DNA of 64,000 nucleotides from Phialocephala subalpina. Lineage: Eukaryota; Ascomycota; Leotiomycetes; Helotiales; Mollisiaceae. The position numbers and the translations under genes were made by a program. Positions within the stretch are counted from its first letter, which is position 1, and each line of letters opens with the position of its first letter. Below are positions 24,382 through 35,834 of the stretch, piece by piece. The notes under the pieces are model-generated. The model was not told the origin of the DNA and ran no database searches. It saw only the letters and a program-made list of their open reading frames with translations. The stretch covers positions 169,808-233,807 of the forward strand of contig FJOG01000062.1 in NCBI GenBank assembly GCA_900073065.1. The letters run 5' to 3'.

Positions 24382-25221
24382 TTATGTCAGACCTCTGAGC
24401 GATGGGCCATGGTTGCATGTAGATGTAGGACTTACTCCTTCCGATATGGCATTCATTTCTGATGCCTCCACAAAGCGAACATCTGCATCCAGGGAAGGTT
24501 CGCCTGGAGTTCCGATGTATCCATTCTTGAGGCGTCGAACAATGTCCTTTTCAAAGTCCTCCGTGCTCAAGGGCATATGATAGAAGTAGGGGGATTGGCG
24601 GGGCAGAAACAGAGTCTCCAGAGAACGATACGAAGCGAGAAAACCATGAGTATGATGCCACAAGTTAACGTATAAATGCTCGTCGAATGCTAGACGTTTC
24701 ACATGTTCCGAGCCCTTAGTCGCCTCAACAAACCAGAAGAGCGCATTGCCATCCTTAGCAAAGAGCGTATCCCGTGCGAACTCCACGTAGAAAGGCTTCA
24801 ACCGGTCCTGTGGACAGGTATGAGGGTATTCTCCTGCTTCGACAAGAGTGTATTGCTTGAGGAATACATCCCTAGCTTCTTTCACGACCTTCGATATTAT
24901 AGGCGTCGTGCATAAGAGTGTGGAAGCTTCGAATGACCCATACTCCACGGGTGTCTTTGCTGCAGAAGTGGATACCACGATGACTCGCGGCGGGATTGCA
25001 AGCTTCCAGATGAAAATGCGAAGTTCAAGCGGGAGCTTCGGAAAGAGTGTGAATTTTGGTTCTTCAATGTCCTTGTTGAGGTCGGTGATTGAGGACGTGG
25101 AAGGTTGAAGGTCATCGGGTGTGCGTTGTGCTTCGATTGATCCCTCGTCCATCTTTGCGGGAGTTTCCGTGGTTGGATCCATCGTCGGCGCGCAAGATGG
25201 CGCAGAAGTTGTTGCGTCCAT
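24382..25221 (-). CDS. 2EXR-domain (F-box-like) protein
   Basis: Single exon of 279 residues from the ATG at 25221. The frame is open further upstream but without another ATG. After a polar Ser/Thr/Pro-rich N-terminus comes FTLFPKLPLELRIFIWKLAI (residues about 57-77), the signature of the fungal 2EXR family. It is followed by PRVIVVS and by conserved-looking segments (LLCTTPIISKVVKEARDVFL; FYVEFARDTLF; LAFDEHLYVNLWH). 2EXR proteins are very numerous in Leotiomycetes and Sordariomycetes. They resemble F-box proteins in their first helices, but their function is unproven. No signal peptide or membrane segment is seen. Confidence 0.85.
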   Translation of the reverse strand: MDATTSAPSCAPTMDPTTETPAKMDEGSIEAQRTPDDLQPSTSSITDLNKDIEEPKFTLFPKLPLELRIFIWKLAIPPRVIVVSTSAAKTPVEYGSFEASTLLCTTPIISKVVKEARDVFLKQYTLVEAGEYPHTCPQDRLKPFYVEFARDTLFAKDGNALFWFVEATKGSEHVKRLAFDEHLYVNLWHHTHGFLASYRSLETLFLPRQSPYFYHMPLSTEDFEKDIVRRLKNGYIGTPGEPSLDADVRFVEASEMNAISEGVSPTSTCNHGPSLRGLT

Positions 25222-25737
25222 GTCTGCTGAGATGTGGTGTCGATCGACCGTTCGTAGTCTGGATGTGCCGTTGTGAAGTTGGCGAAGGAAAGAAGAAGAG
25301 GGGGAAGGAGATTGAAATAAACTAGCGCTTGCCGGATTCAGCAAGCCTTTTTTGCGGAGGTGAGTCTGCCACTATAACCCAAAGTCGATGCACACATGAA
25401 GTTGACGGATCGAAGTTCGAGAATCGAATGGGTGTATGCTATTCCTGGCTGCAATATGGTATTACGACCTTGTTCTCTTCTTACGCCCAAGGCAGATCAC
25501 CTTGCGAGGTGTTCCAAGGCTTCTGAGGCTGCTGCTCACTAGGCAAGCGCGGCGAGTATTTTGCTGAATCGGGTCTCGTAAATGTCTTATAAAGCTTGAA
25601 GTTTTTTTTGACATGAGTCTCAGGACATTTTGTTGCTTACTCGAAGTGAATGTCCAATCTCTTGTCCGTCCTATCAAAAGCAATGAAGCAGGGATCACAC
25701 TCCACGGAGGAAGCGACGACTCTACCTTCAACCCACA

Positions 25738-26121
25738 CTACCTAGGCGAAGCTCTCCTCCTCCTCTGCGACTTGAAACTCTCATTCGTACTCCTACTCTC
25801 TCCCTCAACCGCACCCTCACGCCTCTTCTCTCCATACACCTTCTCCGCAATTCCACCCAAACCCCGCCAACCCCTCATCGGAAACAACCACCACCTCACA
25901 ACTGGCGTAACAAACGCCTTCCTCTCCTCAACCAAATCCGGGTTCACAGTGATAAGCAGTGCGATGATAGCTAAGAGAAAGATGGCAAGGAGGAACGTGT
26001 GTATGACGGATATGAGGATGAGTGCGTAGAGGGCGGTCGTGGCATGGGATTTGAGGTCTGTGGCCAAGTCTGTTGCGACATCGACTGCTGTTTTGACTTC
26101 TTGGGAGAAGGGGACACCCAT
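25738..26121 (-). CDS. Small single-pass membrane protein, unknown
   Basis: Single ORF of 127 residues. A polar, Asp/Thr-containing N-terminus is followed by a strongly hydrophobic segment (about residues 30-58, YALILISVIHTFLLAIFLLA and on), which is a membrane anchor. A basic tail rich in Arg and Ser ends in RRRRASPR. No known domain is recognised. The clear amphipathic layout, and its place between two other minus-strand genes, suggest it is real. The opposite-strand ORF over the same DNA looks like a shadow. Confidence 0.6.
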   Translation of the reverse strand: MGVPFSQEVKTAVDVATDLATDLKSHATTALYALILISVIHTFLLAIFLLAIIALLITVNPDLVEERKAFVTPVVRWWLFPMRGWRGLGGIAEKVYGEKRREGAVEGESRSTNESFKSQRRRRASPR

Positions 26122-26548
26122 TTTGAGGGATCAAAGGTCGTGGGAGGTGGATATTGATGTGTTTGAAGAAGGAGTGAGGAAAGATTTGTTGGCGTCGCGA
26201 GATCGATGTCGCGTCGCATCCCTGCAGTCTACAACGCTAAACCCCGCCAACAAACAGAGGGGCTATTAATAGGGTTGGTGGAACCTCGAAGACTACGAGG
26301 TTGAAGGCATTCTGGTTGTATTCTTCTCTACGAATCAATCTTTTCAAATGCTTGATCTCAAGCAGGTTTCTTCAAGAAAGGGACTTGGAGCATTGAAAAT
26401 TTCTCGAGGCAGTATCACGTGGTGCATAGAAAGGAGGATTTCTAGGTCACTAGGGGTCTTAAGCTACACATTCAGTCTCCCTTAGCTGCAGCTGAATGTC
26501 AAGCCCGAGATTCGTGCCGCTCATACGTTTCCCGCACACTTTTTCCCG
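26122..26548. other. Intergenic DNA between two minus-strand genes
   Basis: No gene is recognised. It contains the 5' side of the small membrane protein gene and the 3' side of the luciferase-domain gene. Confidence 0.4.
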
Positions 26549-27411
26549 TCAAGCCTCCTCACCCAGCATAAACTTAACCCCAGCCCTCACAATCCTCTCA
26601 ACAACCTTCATCTCCTCCTCATCTCTTGGAGCATAAACCATCGTATACGTAACCGGCAAAATCGTTCCACTCAATCCAAACCTCTCTCCCCATCCCTTCT
26701 CAATCACCAACTTCGCATCCTTGGGGGAGATGCTCACGTGCATGCTTCCACCATCACTTTCGTGGAGATGCGCAATCTCGTTTCTAGTTCCGAAGGCGCC
26801 GGGATGCTTCTCGACTTCTGGATTGATGTACAGGGCTGGGCCGCCTCGTTCGAGGATTGAGGTTTTGACGGACAGCTTGGTAGGGTGATCAACTGCTAGC
26901 GAGTGGATGAGTTTCTCATATTTCTAGAGGAAGATGTCAGTGATGGTCCTTATCATCAACACTCATCTTTAAACTTTCAACAATCGAGTTCTCGTACCGT
27001 TCTTGACTCCGGTCCAGGTTTCTGATCCAGCTGTCGCTGTGGTAAGATCCATTTACAGACATCAGGCCTGTCTCCCTTCCTTTGAGGTACATCTTCATCC
27101 TTGAGATACGCTCTTTCTCCCGGTGGTCCAGATTTAGCTAGGACCTTCGGCTGAGACATGAAGCTTGTGTCAAATCGACTCGCTTTCAAAGGGCTAAGGA
27201 TGCCTTGGATGATGTAGCCAAGGAAATTGTGAGGGAGACCTCCTCGGCCGACATTGTACCAGGCGCGGTAGTCGAGGTACGTGAAGTAAATGAAGGGAAG
27301 CGAGAGCGTGAAGAGCGAGGTTTTGAGAGTGGACGGACGGGTGTGGAAGACTGGGTATGAGATGATATCTTGGGTGAGGCTTTGGAGTTTGGTGGTGAGT
27401 GAGGATGCCAT
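26549..27411 (-). CDS. Luciferase-domain (DUF5519) protein with membrane anchor
   Basis: Two exons (26998-27411 and 26549-26923) are joined by a 74-nt phase-0 intron (GTACGA...CTAG), giving 262 residues. A hydrophobic segment near residues 32-50 (LFTLSLPFIYFTYLDY) is a probable membrane anchor. The C-terminal half carries the DUF5519 / luciferase-domain pattern. Landmarks are EIAHLHESDGGSMHVSISPK, then DAKLVIEKGWGERFGLSG, then YTMVYAPRDEEEM. Despite the name the fungal family is not known to emit light; its biochemical role is unknown. The length is typical of the family and no damage is visible. Confidence 0.85.
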
Positions 27412-27943
27412 TTTTGAGGTGAGGAGAGGTGAGGCGGGGTCAAGAATCGAGGTGTGTTGAGAACCGGCGTAAAACAGAACTCAGAAAGTTTCGGTTCTGT
27501 GCAGAAGAGAATGGCTCCCAGTTGAGGGAGATATAGCCTTGATACGTAGCTTTCGCGATGATGAATCGGGTGAAGTCATGAATCTGAGGTCAGATAAAAT
27601 GGTCTGACATCACGTGTCGTGTTACAGCCTCAACTAAGAGCCCGAGACCCTATCTGCTTCGTGATTCGTCAGTCCTGAATACCACCAGGTACAACACGAC
27701 GCAGAACAGTACGGAGTTTTGCGGGATTCGGCTCCAAGAGAACTTTTGGGAGGCTAGATTACGCACCTTCTGAAATCTGAAAGAAAAGCAAGTCGAGAGG
27801 TCATATCGGGAAACCTAGGAGTGGGACTCTCGCTTAGAACTACCTCCTTTCCTTCACCCTGGATGCAGGTCCTCCGATGAAGAGATGCCGGCAAGACCAG
27901 AAATGATCGGATGGATTGTTGACGCATTATGTATTCAAGATAT
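27412..27943. other. Intergenic DNA
   Basis: About 530 bp between two minus-strand genes. It should contain the promoter of the luciferase-domain gene. No other feature is seen. Confidence 0.4.
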
Positions 27944-29209
27944 TTAAACCCATTCCCTTCGTATCCGTATCTTCACACCACCCTTCTCTATGGCCTCCGC
28001 TTCCTCTCCTTGCTCCCTCGCCCGTCTCTCCCTTTCTCGCTCAGGATGCCAACCTTCCCTACAAACTCTCAACACTGCCTGTACCCTGGCTTCCTCGTGA
28101 ATCCGATCTAGACCATCTTGTATAATATCAATCCTCGCCCAAGAGAACCTTCCACTCTCTCGCCACATATCCAATCTCCCTTGTACTCTTCCCACCATGG
28201 TCTCCAGACTCGGTCCCCGGAAACACTTCCAGAACGACACCACTATCGCCAAGATGATGAATCCGTATATCAGGACACCAATAGCGATGATTAGCGCAGT
28301 CCCCAGCGCAGAATATCCAGCCGAAAGAATGGGTCCAAACCAATCGTTGACGAATATGGATGTTGGAGCAAGCACCAATATGATTGCCACCCTCAATGGA
28401 TACGTCCAAGTCGGGGAATCAGACTCTTCGCCCAAGCTCGCACTCACAACATCCACAGTTGCTCCTTCTTTTCCATGTCGCACCATGCTTGTATCAATGC
28501 TCACAAGCGGTTCTCTGCCACTATGCGCATGCGGGTTGAAGAGCAGGATCTCGAATCTCTGATTCTGCACTCCGGGCACGTCCGAATCCTCGCCCAATTC
28601 CCATGTCGCAGTGAGACTCATGTCCATGTTCTCTCTGTGTATCCACCAAAATAGCAGTATGGAGTCTGCGAATTTGAACCATGGCAGATTGGCGCCGTCT
28701 CGGTCGCCTATTCGTGCTACAGCTTTGAATTCAAAGTCGGGGTTCATATCTATTTCCGTTTCATTGTTGGGCAGGTTGAAATTGTACAGTGGTATCGGGA
28801 CATCCGAGCCAGAGATGGCCAACCTCGGGGCTGGGTAGGCAGCGGTTGGAGGATTGAGGGTATATTCGAGAGCGAATCCGCGTCTGTCGTATGATCTGCC
28901 AGTATGCCATTTCTCTGCTCTGGAGGCAATTCGTAAGCATGTCTTCTCCAAGCGCTCCAAGCCCAGCACTCACGGGTACACCCTCGTCAAACTCTTCCCA
29001 GCTCGCAGAATTGATGCCACATGCCCATCGGTCTTTATCATCGCAGGAGAAGGGAGGAAAGCCCATAGCAGCGCGAGGACTAGCCATGCCAACGCGCTGA
29101 AAAGTACAATTCGAAGCGCGATGCGGAGAGCTCTCCATGGACCGATTGATCTCGTCTCTGAGGCTTGCATCTTGTTGCGTCTCCGCTGCGCGGTTGAGAA
29201 TCTTGTCAT
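27944..29209 (-). CDS. Three-TM membrane protein, unknown
   Basis: Two exons (28974-29209 and 27944-28919) flank a 54-nt intron with a strong GTGAGT donor and CCAG acceptor. Splicing removes an in-frame stop at 28970-28972. The product is 403 residues. A basic N-terminus precedes a first helix (residues about 30-55, LRIALRIVLFSALAWLVLAL). A large extra-cytoplasmic domain of about 190 residues follows, with EKWHTGRSYDRRGFALEY and NNETEIDMNPDFEF. Then come two more helices (YPLRVAIILVLAPTSIF; TALIIAIGVLIYGFIILAI). The C-terminal tail is highly charged, with an ERERERRAREQGEE run. I do not recognise the family. The start at 29209 was preferred to an upstream in-frame ATG at 29293 because the intervening sequence reads like a leader. 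Confidence 0.75.
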
Positions 29210-29895
29210 GATTTGAGGGGAATCATTGTTGGTTTTGGGGGTTGGAGATTTAAAGGAGAGTTGTTGGTGTTGAGGCGGGATGAGGCTGTGCAAGAGGCTG
29301 CACGAGGGGCGAGATTCAAGCCTTGCCGCAACACGAGCCCCTTTTTCGTCTTCTCAACCGCGATAAAATTCCTCCATTCGGCAGACGGCCTTTCTGCATC
29401 ATCCTCCTCCGTTTTGCTGTTGCTTTACTCTAGTCCGCGTTAATTAAGTCTGCCTTGCTCTTGCTTTCAAACTTCTACCTGCCATGACCTCTTCGCGTGC
29501 CTTCGACGTGCAAAGAGTGGTTTCGAATGCAGCCTATCAAATCTCACGAATCGAGGCTATGACCACAAAAGCTCAGAGAATTTCAGACTCCAATGGATTC
29601 AAGAACAGGCCTAGCGAAGAATCAAATGGCCTGCATGCCAAAGCTTGATGCTCTGGATCCAGGAATGAGTGTTCCAGGAACCAAACACCACGTGACCATG
29701 GTGTATTGCATTCAAACTCTTGCGTGCGCCAGTTTTGTTATCGGTGTTCCAGCTTTGATGGCATTCTCTACTCGCTGTTGTTTCATTCGATTTGAGTTTC
29801 ACGTTGGATTCGTGTGGAAGAATACGGAAGTATAAGGCCGGCGTTTCGCGCGTCAGTGTCGCAACTTACCTATACAGCCTATATCTTTTGCGCAT
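29210..29895. other. Intergenic DNA
   Basis: Shared upstream region between the minus-strand membrane protein gene and the plus-strand HET remnant. No gene is recognised. Confidence 0.4.
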
Positions 29896-30290
29896 GTCTC
29901 CTGAATATAAGTATTTACCAGACCCTTACGAACTGACTTCAAGTAGTCCTCGATACAGAGAATTGCTCCTTCTGCATATCGAAAATTACAGAGCCAAGAA
30001 ATCCGGAATCTCGTTCTGGCGCCAGGATCTGGCACAGATGTCCTTCATGGCCGTCTCGTCACACGCAACCTGCAGTACTACGTCGAAACGCTCAAAAATG
30101 GGACGACGGACGAAGACGAGGAATCCTTCGAAGCCCTCTCGTACTGCTGGGAGACCCCCATACGAGACTACCCCTTTCAAACAGAGGACGGGATTGTTCG
30201 AATCACAGGATCATTGAGGCTGGCTCTCTAGCATCTTCGCCTCGCCAATGCGCCTCGCCTCATATGGGTAGATGGGATCTGATGATATCT
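29896..30290 (+). pseudogene. HET-domain gene remnant (N-terminal part)
   Basis: The frame from 29896 starts MSPEYKYLPDPYELTSS and continues, after a frame change near 30000, as IRNLVLAPGSGTDVLHGRLV. It then reaches ESFEALSYCWETPIRDYPF and LIWVDGI. FEALSYCW and LxWVDxI are the first two blocks of the HET domain. A TAG interrupts the helix between them (LAL-stop-HLR, probably a former Gln) and a stop follows WVDGI, where CINQ is expected. Nothing HET-like is visible beyond about 30290. Intact HET proteins trigger cell death in non-self recognition; this is a dead fragment. Confidence 0.75.
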
Positions 30291-31551
30291 TGATCGACCC
30301 CGAACGAAATACCACGGAAACTTGAGGCTTAGACCTCTGTTTTCTTAGGAGTTTCGTTTTGCGTTAGCCAGATCAGGAAATATATCGTTCCCTGTTTTCA
30401 AAATTGAGAATACATTGATGAGATCCTATGCATATGTAGTGGGAGTCCCCGAGGTCACAGTATTTATGCCGTCCAGTCTTTTTCGTCCAAGCTGTATGAG
30501 GACCTACGGGCCTACGGTATCGGTATCCCTTTATCATGGGTGCTATTATCTACTTTGCGATTATATCTCATACCGTCCAGTTAATGTTAGAAGTGATCAC
30601 CATTTGCAAAATTAAAATTCCAAGGGGGAACCAGAGAGAAGAGCATGCGGACGTACTTTACATTTTTGATGTAGTTGGAGCTATGATGGTTCTCCTTATT
30701 TTTTTACGCACTTTATCATTTATACACATGTACCAAATCTTTATTTTCTTTGTTATCCCTAGTCTTTTTACTTTGACTGTGATTCCATGGGAAGGCTCTT
30801 ATTGCGCAAAAAGGTACCTTACAAAGAGAATGAGAATGAAACATATTTTTGCCGTACCCCCCAGCATAGGGTACTATCACGGTATCAGAATATGTAGAGA
30901 GAGAAGTATAATCTATTCATCTATAAAGGAGCGCTGCCATAAAGGCAGGTGCTCTACTAGTACTACGCTATGAAGTCATGTGATATGTCACGGTATCGTA
31001 TCCCATGACAGGTGCTTCCGAAGAGGGATTCCTGGCCAATATACGGTTAGTGTTTACACCCTGAAATTGCGGCAGAAATCGATTTGCGGTGCGCTCAGGA
31101 CTCGGCGGTGCTCCTGGTGTGATTCGCGGGATTTCCATGGTCTGAATTATCCACCAATCTCTGAATGCACACGAAGCGTGCTTAGTGGTAACTCGTAACC
31201 CAATAATGCAAAAATCCAACATGGTGCCTTCACCGCCTGGATAAATTCCAAGGTGCTGTGTTGTGGCTTGCGCATGTTTAAGAATTCTGATTGCTTGGAG
31301 CCGTCACGACCGCTGCACACCACACGTTCAAAATTCTGCCTTGAATCTTTGTAACACGGCGTACACTGCGGCCCTGCACATGGCCCTGTATCACTGGATT
31401 CGATGGTGTACACGATAGAGATTAAAGCTAGGTGCTTCCCACTCCCAACCGGAGACTCGGTCGCAATGAAGACAAGATAGTAGCCTTTCAAACCAATTTT
31501 TTTTCCTTGTTTGAAACAACTACCACAAAGGAGAACCTTATCCACGAAATT
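30291..31551. other. No recognised gene; hydrophobic ORF remnant
   Basis: An ORF at 30536-30973 encodes hydrophobic stretches but shows no known family and no start context. It may be a decayed membrane protein. The rest contains short overlapping ORFs on both strands. Confidence 0.35.
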
Positions 31552-33353
31552 ATGTCGTCTATTCTCGCTCCGAAGTTTATCGGGAATCGAAGGCCAACTT
31601 CTGCTCCAAAGCACCAGAACCATCCACAATCAAAGAAAGACGGCACTATTCAATTGCTTTTTCGCCAGCTTCGCTCCTGCCAATCATCTACAATACCTCT
31701 TCCTAATCTTTGCAGGGTTGAGTCTAAGTTGCAGACATACATCAACAAACTGAAGTTGGACATAGAGAACACAAGAAAAGATTGCCAGAGTCAGGTTGAG
31801 ATGCTTCAAAAAACCATTGGCAACCTTCGGAGTACCCTTTTACGATTTGAAGATCTGTCATCTGAGTCTGATCATTGTGGTCCCGTGTCAATTCTGGGAA
31901 GTATGAATTGTCAGTCGTCAGGATGTTTCTTCCGATCCGACAAACCCGATGAATTGCAGAGGCATATAGAAACAGGTCTTCATTGTAGGCTTCAACTACA
32001 AAATTTTGTTGTCATTCACGGTATTTCCATTGAAGCTGTATCCGCTCCAAAGACTGCCTCGGACACGGAAAGTTGTCAGATGGTTATTGCTGAACACGTC
32101 AACACTTCAATGAAGCCATCAGCTATACCGAATGATGCGAACCCTCCTAGTGTATCTCTTGAACTTCAGACGATTATTGAGTCTGTTAAAGGTAAATTCG
32201 GTTCATTTCAACCTTTGTCCACCTATTTCTCAATCGCAATATTGACTGAAGTAGAGACTGAAACCAATCCTGACCAACACCAACATCCCAATCAAAACAA
32301 TAAAATTAGCCCGTTGCACTTCCAAGACACTGATCTCTTGAGCCATTGCTTAACGTCGCTGCAGAGCATATTTTCTCTCTTACGAACAAAGCGGGTGGAG
32401 AGCACCAATATTGCCCCAACCCTCCAAACGGCTGTGGCCTTCGTTTCCAGCATTTGAAGGACTTCAAAGAGCATTATGATTCTGAAGCTGGCAAGGCATG
32501 CGTCAAGTCTCGCTTAATCGCATTTTCTCTTCCCTATTTCGATCATAAGAGAGTCGACGATAAGCCGAGGCAGACGAGCACTATTCCATCGCCATTTCAC
32601 GTTGAAGCCCCTGGTTCTAACACGCCAGAGGCTTCAAAAGTCCCAAATGTGTCCTCTTTTACGGGCAGAACATCACCAATACCGGCACGCACTCATTCAA
32701 CAGTCTTTGGTTCCAGAATTCCTCTTGTCAATGAAGCTACAACATTCGATTTCCCTCACAGAAGCCTTGCTCTCACTTCTAGAAAGCTCCTAGAAGATCT
32801 CTATTCGGAAAAAGGTATCAGCATGTGCCAACAGACCACAAGGGCTAGCGAATATAGCCCCTCCAATGACTCGTTCGGCCCATTCGGATTCGTTGAAGAA
32901 ACTCGCGATATTGGTTTGCGAATCGAGGGCTATACGCCAACAAGAGGAATGGCGGATGATATTCTCCAAGTCAAAGTCGGATCTTTTGTTCCACTTCTCT
33001 GTGCGGTCTTCAACATTCAAATTGGATTCTTTGTGCAACCAGAGCCTCGCTTGCAGAATTTGAATGCCATACTTGCGTCTGTAGAAGAAGAACGGATATC
33101 GCCAACATCATTTTATAGATATACAGTTTCAGCTAGAGTGCCTTACCCAGAGAATCAGCCAAGAATGTTTCTCTCCTCTCAAGGACGAATCCTGTTTCAG
33201 GACGGTCGAAAGGTCGCACGGAAGCTCATGCGGATAGAGACCGCACTTGACGATGTCACGGGGCTCGGACAACGGGGGTGCCGGATTTGCTGGATGTTCA
33301 AGAGGGGTCAAGGCCGCGGGCGAGCACACCCGGATAAACCGCTCGGAGATTGA
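31552..33353 (+). CDS. Zinc-finger protein with coiled coil, unknown
   Basis: Model: exons 31552-32191 and 32365-33353 joined by a 173-nt phase-1 intron (GTAAAT donor, CTGCAG acceptor), 542 residues. The junction is inferred because it links two long frames exactly; alternatives are possible. Residues about 55-100 look like a coiled coil (LQTYINKLKLDIENTRKDCQ). Two zinc-finger-like segments follow: CQSSGCFFRSDKPDELQRHI (residues about 120-145) and YCPNPPNGCGLRFQHLKDFK ending EHYDSEAGKAC. The latter has C2H2-type spacing, just after the junction. The C-terminal third (LLCAVFNIQIGFFVQPEP; FYRYTVSARVPYPENQPRMF) is not recognised. It could be a nuclear regulator, but no DNA-binding family was identified. 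Confidence 0.6.
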
Positions 33354-34184
33354 CGAGTGTCTCTCCTTCTACGGCAGCATGGATTTCCACCGAGACGCTA
33401 ATCACGATTTCTTAAGTTGCTTCTACTGCCAAAGAGGCTACGTGCTGGTGGAAGCACGTTGTGATTCTGGCCGCTAAGGCTAGGGTTACGGGTTAACATT
33501 ACTACTAGCTTAGTCTACCTAGATAGTCATTAGCGATTGTCGATAGAGGATGTCGACACCGTGTTGCTGCTGTGCGAAAACCCGAAGATCCGATGATGTA
33601 AAGGTCATTCATTATTCAGAAGATAGACGTGTAATCACACCGTTACCCGTCAGCTTAAACCCCCGGGACTTGGCTTCCTCGCTAATACTCGCTTTAGCGA
33701 GTCGGCCCAAATCATGGTTTTTAAGGTCGACGGGTAACGAAATCAGACTTACCAACCTGCAAGAATTCCGCGCCAGTTAATTGACTGGCTACGCACTTTA
33801 TTGCAGCGGAGCTGCAATGCTAAGGCTTTCGAATTGTCGCACTCATTCGACCTCCTGTAGCTTATATCATACCCAGAATTAATCACACGTCAATTATAAG
33901 ACATGAAAAGAGGAAAGAAAGAAACACATAAAACAGTACAACACAGTAACCACTACATTGGAACCCAAAAAGCATAATAGCATCCAAACGTCAGACGGAG
34001 CAACGTGTAGGCTAGCACTATCGATTAAGTTACGGTCCTAAACTGTAGAAGCATTCTATATTAATGACTATTTTCTATCTCACTACAATTCCCGAAGCTC
34101 CCTCCCCTTTGTAGCTTAAGACATTCTCTCCAATTGCACCTCCCTAGAAACCTTAAAAGAATGATTAGCTGAAATCCGACACCT
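33354..34184. other. Intergenic DNA between convergent genes
   Basis: Downstream of the zinc-finger gene and of the minus-strand MFS gene. Only short ORFs are present; no feature is recognised. Confidence 0.4.
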
Positions 34185-35834
34185 TTACAAATAAAACCGT
34201 CTGACATGACCACTACTCTTCACGTTCTGGCCATCCTCGTCAACGCCACCAATAGGCGCACTAGCAGCAAGTTTATCACTTCTCTTATTCGCTACAACGA
34301 TATAGATCGCGGCGAAAGTAACCAAAGCAAATGCAAGTACGGAGAAGATGAGAGAATTGGTCATTCCGGAGTGATATCTTGGAGCCTCAGCAGACCTAAA
34401 GAACCAAGCGGACGTGAAAGCTCCAACGTTTCCAATTCCGATGACGAATCCCACACCAATGGCCTTTTGGAACGGAGATGGAAGGTTGGCGAGTGTCAAG
34501 CTCCAGACCATGGGCATAGAGACGTAGGTTCCCATGCTAACGAAGTAGAGACCGAGCATGGATATACTTGGCGCAGGGAGCTTTGATTGACGAAGAATAG
34601 CGAAGCCGATAGTAGTAAAAAGATATCCACCTAGAGCGAAGCTGATACGGTGCTGATAACGATCCGCGAGAAAGGAGGTGATTGCGCATCCAGCGGCGGA
34701 GACGACAAAGATTGGTACGACTTGTCCTTGGACTTGGGGGACTGTGTACTTGGGATGGAAGGCTTCGACGAAAGAAGGCGCGAAAAGGGCTACAGAGTAG
34801 GTGGTTGAGGCTGTAAATACCAACGCTGCTGCCCAAATGTAATTGAGGATGTTGCTGAAGAAAATCTTGAATTCTGTAGCGACGCCGATGGTCGTCTCCC
34901 TGGACTCCACATCACGAGCAACAATTGTCTTCTCCTCGTGAGTGAGGAACTTGGCGGTCTCTGGGCGAGCAATGGAAGAATAACAACAGACGACACTGAT
35001 ACCAAATGTGAGACAACCTTCGACCAAGAAGATCCTAGAGATGATTAGCATCGAAGCAGCCAGGTTTCTGAAGGGCACATACCATCTCCAGCCGTGCCAC
35101 TTGTTCGAGCTCGTGTTTGAGAGATGTGCAATGGCATAGGCCAGAATATTTGCGGTGGTGTTTGAGGAGATGTTTGCAATCATAATCATAGCCATCCGCC
35201 ATTGCAGATGGACAGTGGGGTAGTACAACGAACAGACGAAGACGGAACCGGGGAGCAGTCCAGCATCGAATATTCCCAAAACAAATCGAGTAGCAAAAAG
35301 GTCCGATTTAGTCTGGTCGAAAGCCTGTCCTACTGTGACAATACCTGAAATGGTTATTAGCTCATGAGCGGATCAAATTGCAACTCAAAACTCACCGAGG
35401 AGCGCAGTCATGATAGAGAGATATCTTATGTATCCGAGTCCCACCTTTTTCTCGAGTATGCGCATGAGAACATTGCTCGGAATTTCCAACACAATCAAAG
35501 GGACGAATGCAAGGACGATAGCGATGACGATGTCCATGGGTTTGAGCTTCAAATCGGTAGGGAGTTTCTGGATCAAGGCCGTTCCAATATTCGTCCTGCC
35601 CATCAAGGAGAAGAAGTTGAGGAAAAGCATGGGAAAAAGAACATGGAGATCAGTCTTCAATGCGAGCTTTCGGTCGAATCGACGATGGGTCTGAGCATCG
35701 CCACTACTTTGGAATAAGTCGCGTTTGGGAGAGACTAGTACAGATTCGCTGCCTAAATCTTTCTCATTGAAAACGCTAATGTCTTTCTCTAAGGGCGTAG
35801 GAGGAGCCACGTTGGCCTCGGTGACCGATTCCAT
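34185..35834 (-). CDS. MFS transporter, ACS/Dal5-like family
   Basis: Three exons (35396-35834, 35083-35344, 34185-35034), phase-consistent with introns of 51 and 48 nt, give 516 residues. The N-terminus is polar (about 55 residues), followed by RKLALKTDLHVLFPMLFLNF, GRTNIGTALI and the A-motif-like region. TRFVLGIFDAGLLPGSVF and the spliced WHGWRWIFLVEGCLTFG are landmarks of the anion:cation symporter family (allantoate, vitamin and carboxylate permeases). Twelve helices are visible. The tail is short and basic. These proteins import organic anions or vitamins through the plasma membrane; the substrate cannot be told from sequence. No damage is seen. Confidence 0.9.

Noticed and set aside
25613..26029. 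138-codon plus-strand ORF
   Set aside because: It lies opposite the small membrane protein gene, whose hydrophobic segment and basic tail are more convincing.
30536..30973. 145-codon hydrophobic ORF
   Set aside because: Hydrophobic content alone is weak evidence in AT-leaning DNA; no family motif or splice partners were found.
33480..33500. TAGGGTTACGGGTTAAC resembling telomere repeats
   Set aside because: Only one TAGGGTTA-like unit, not a tandem TTAGGG array; no sign of a chromosome end.
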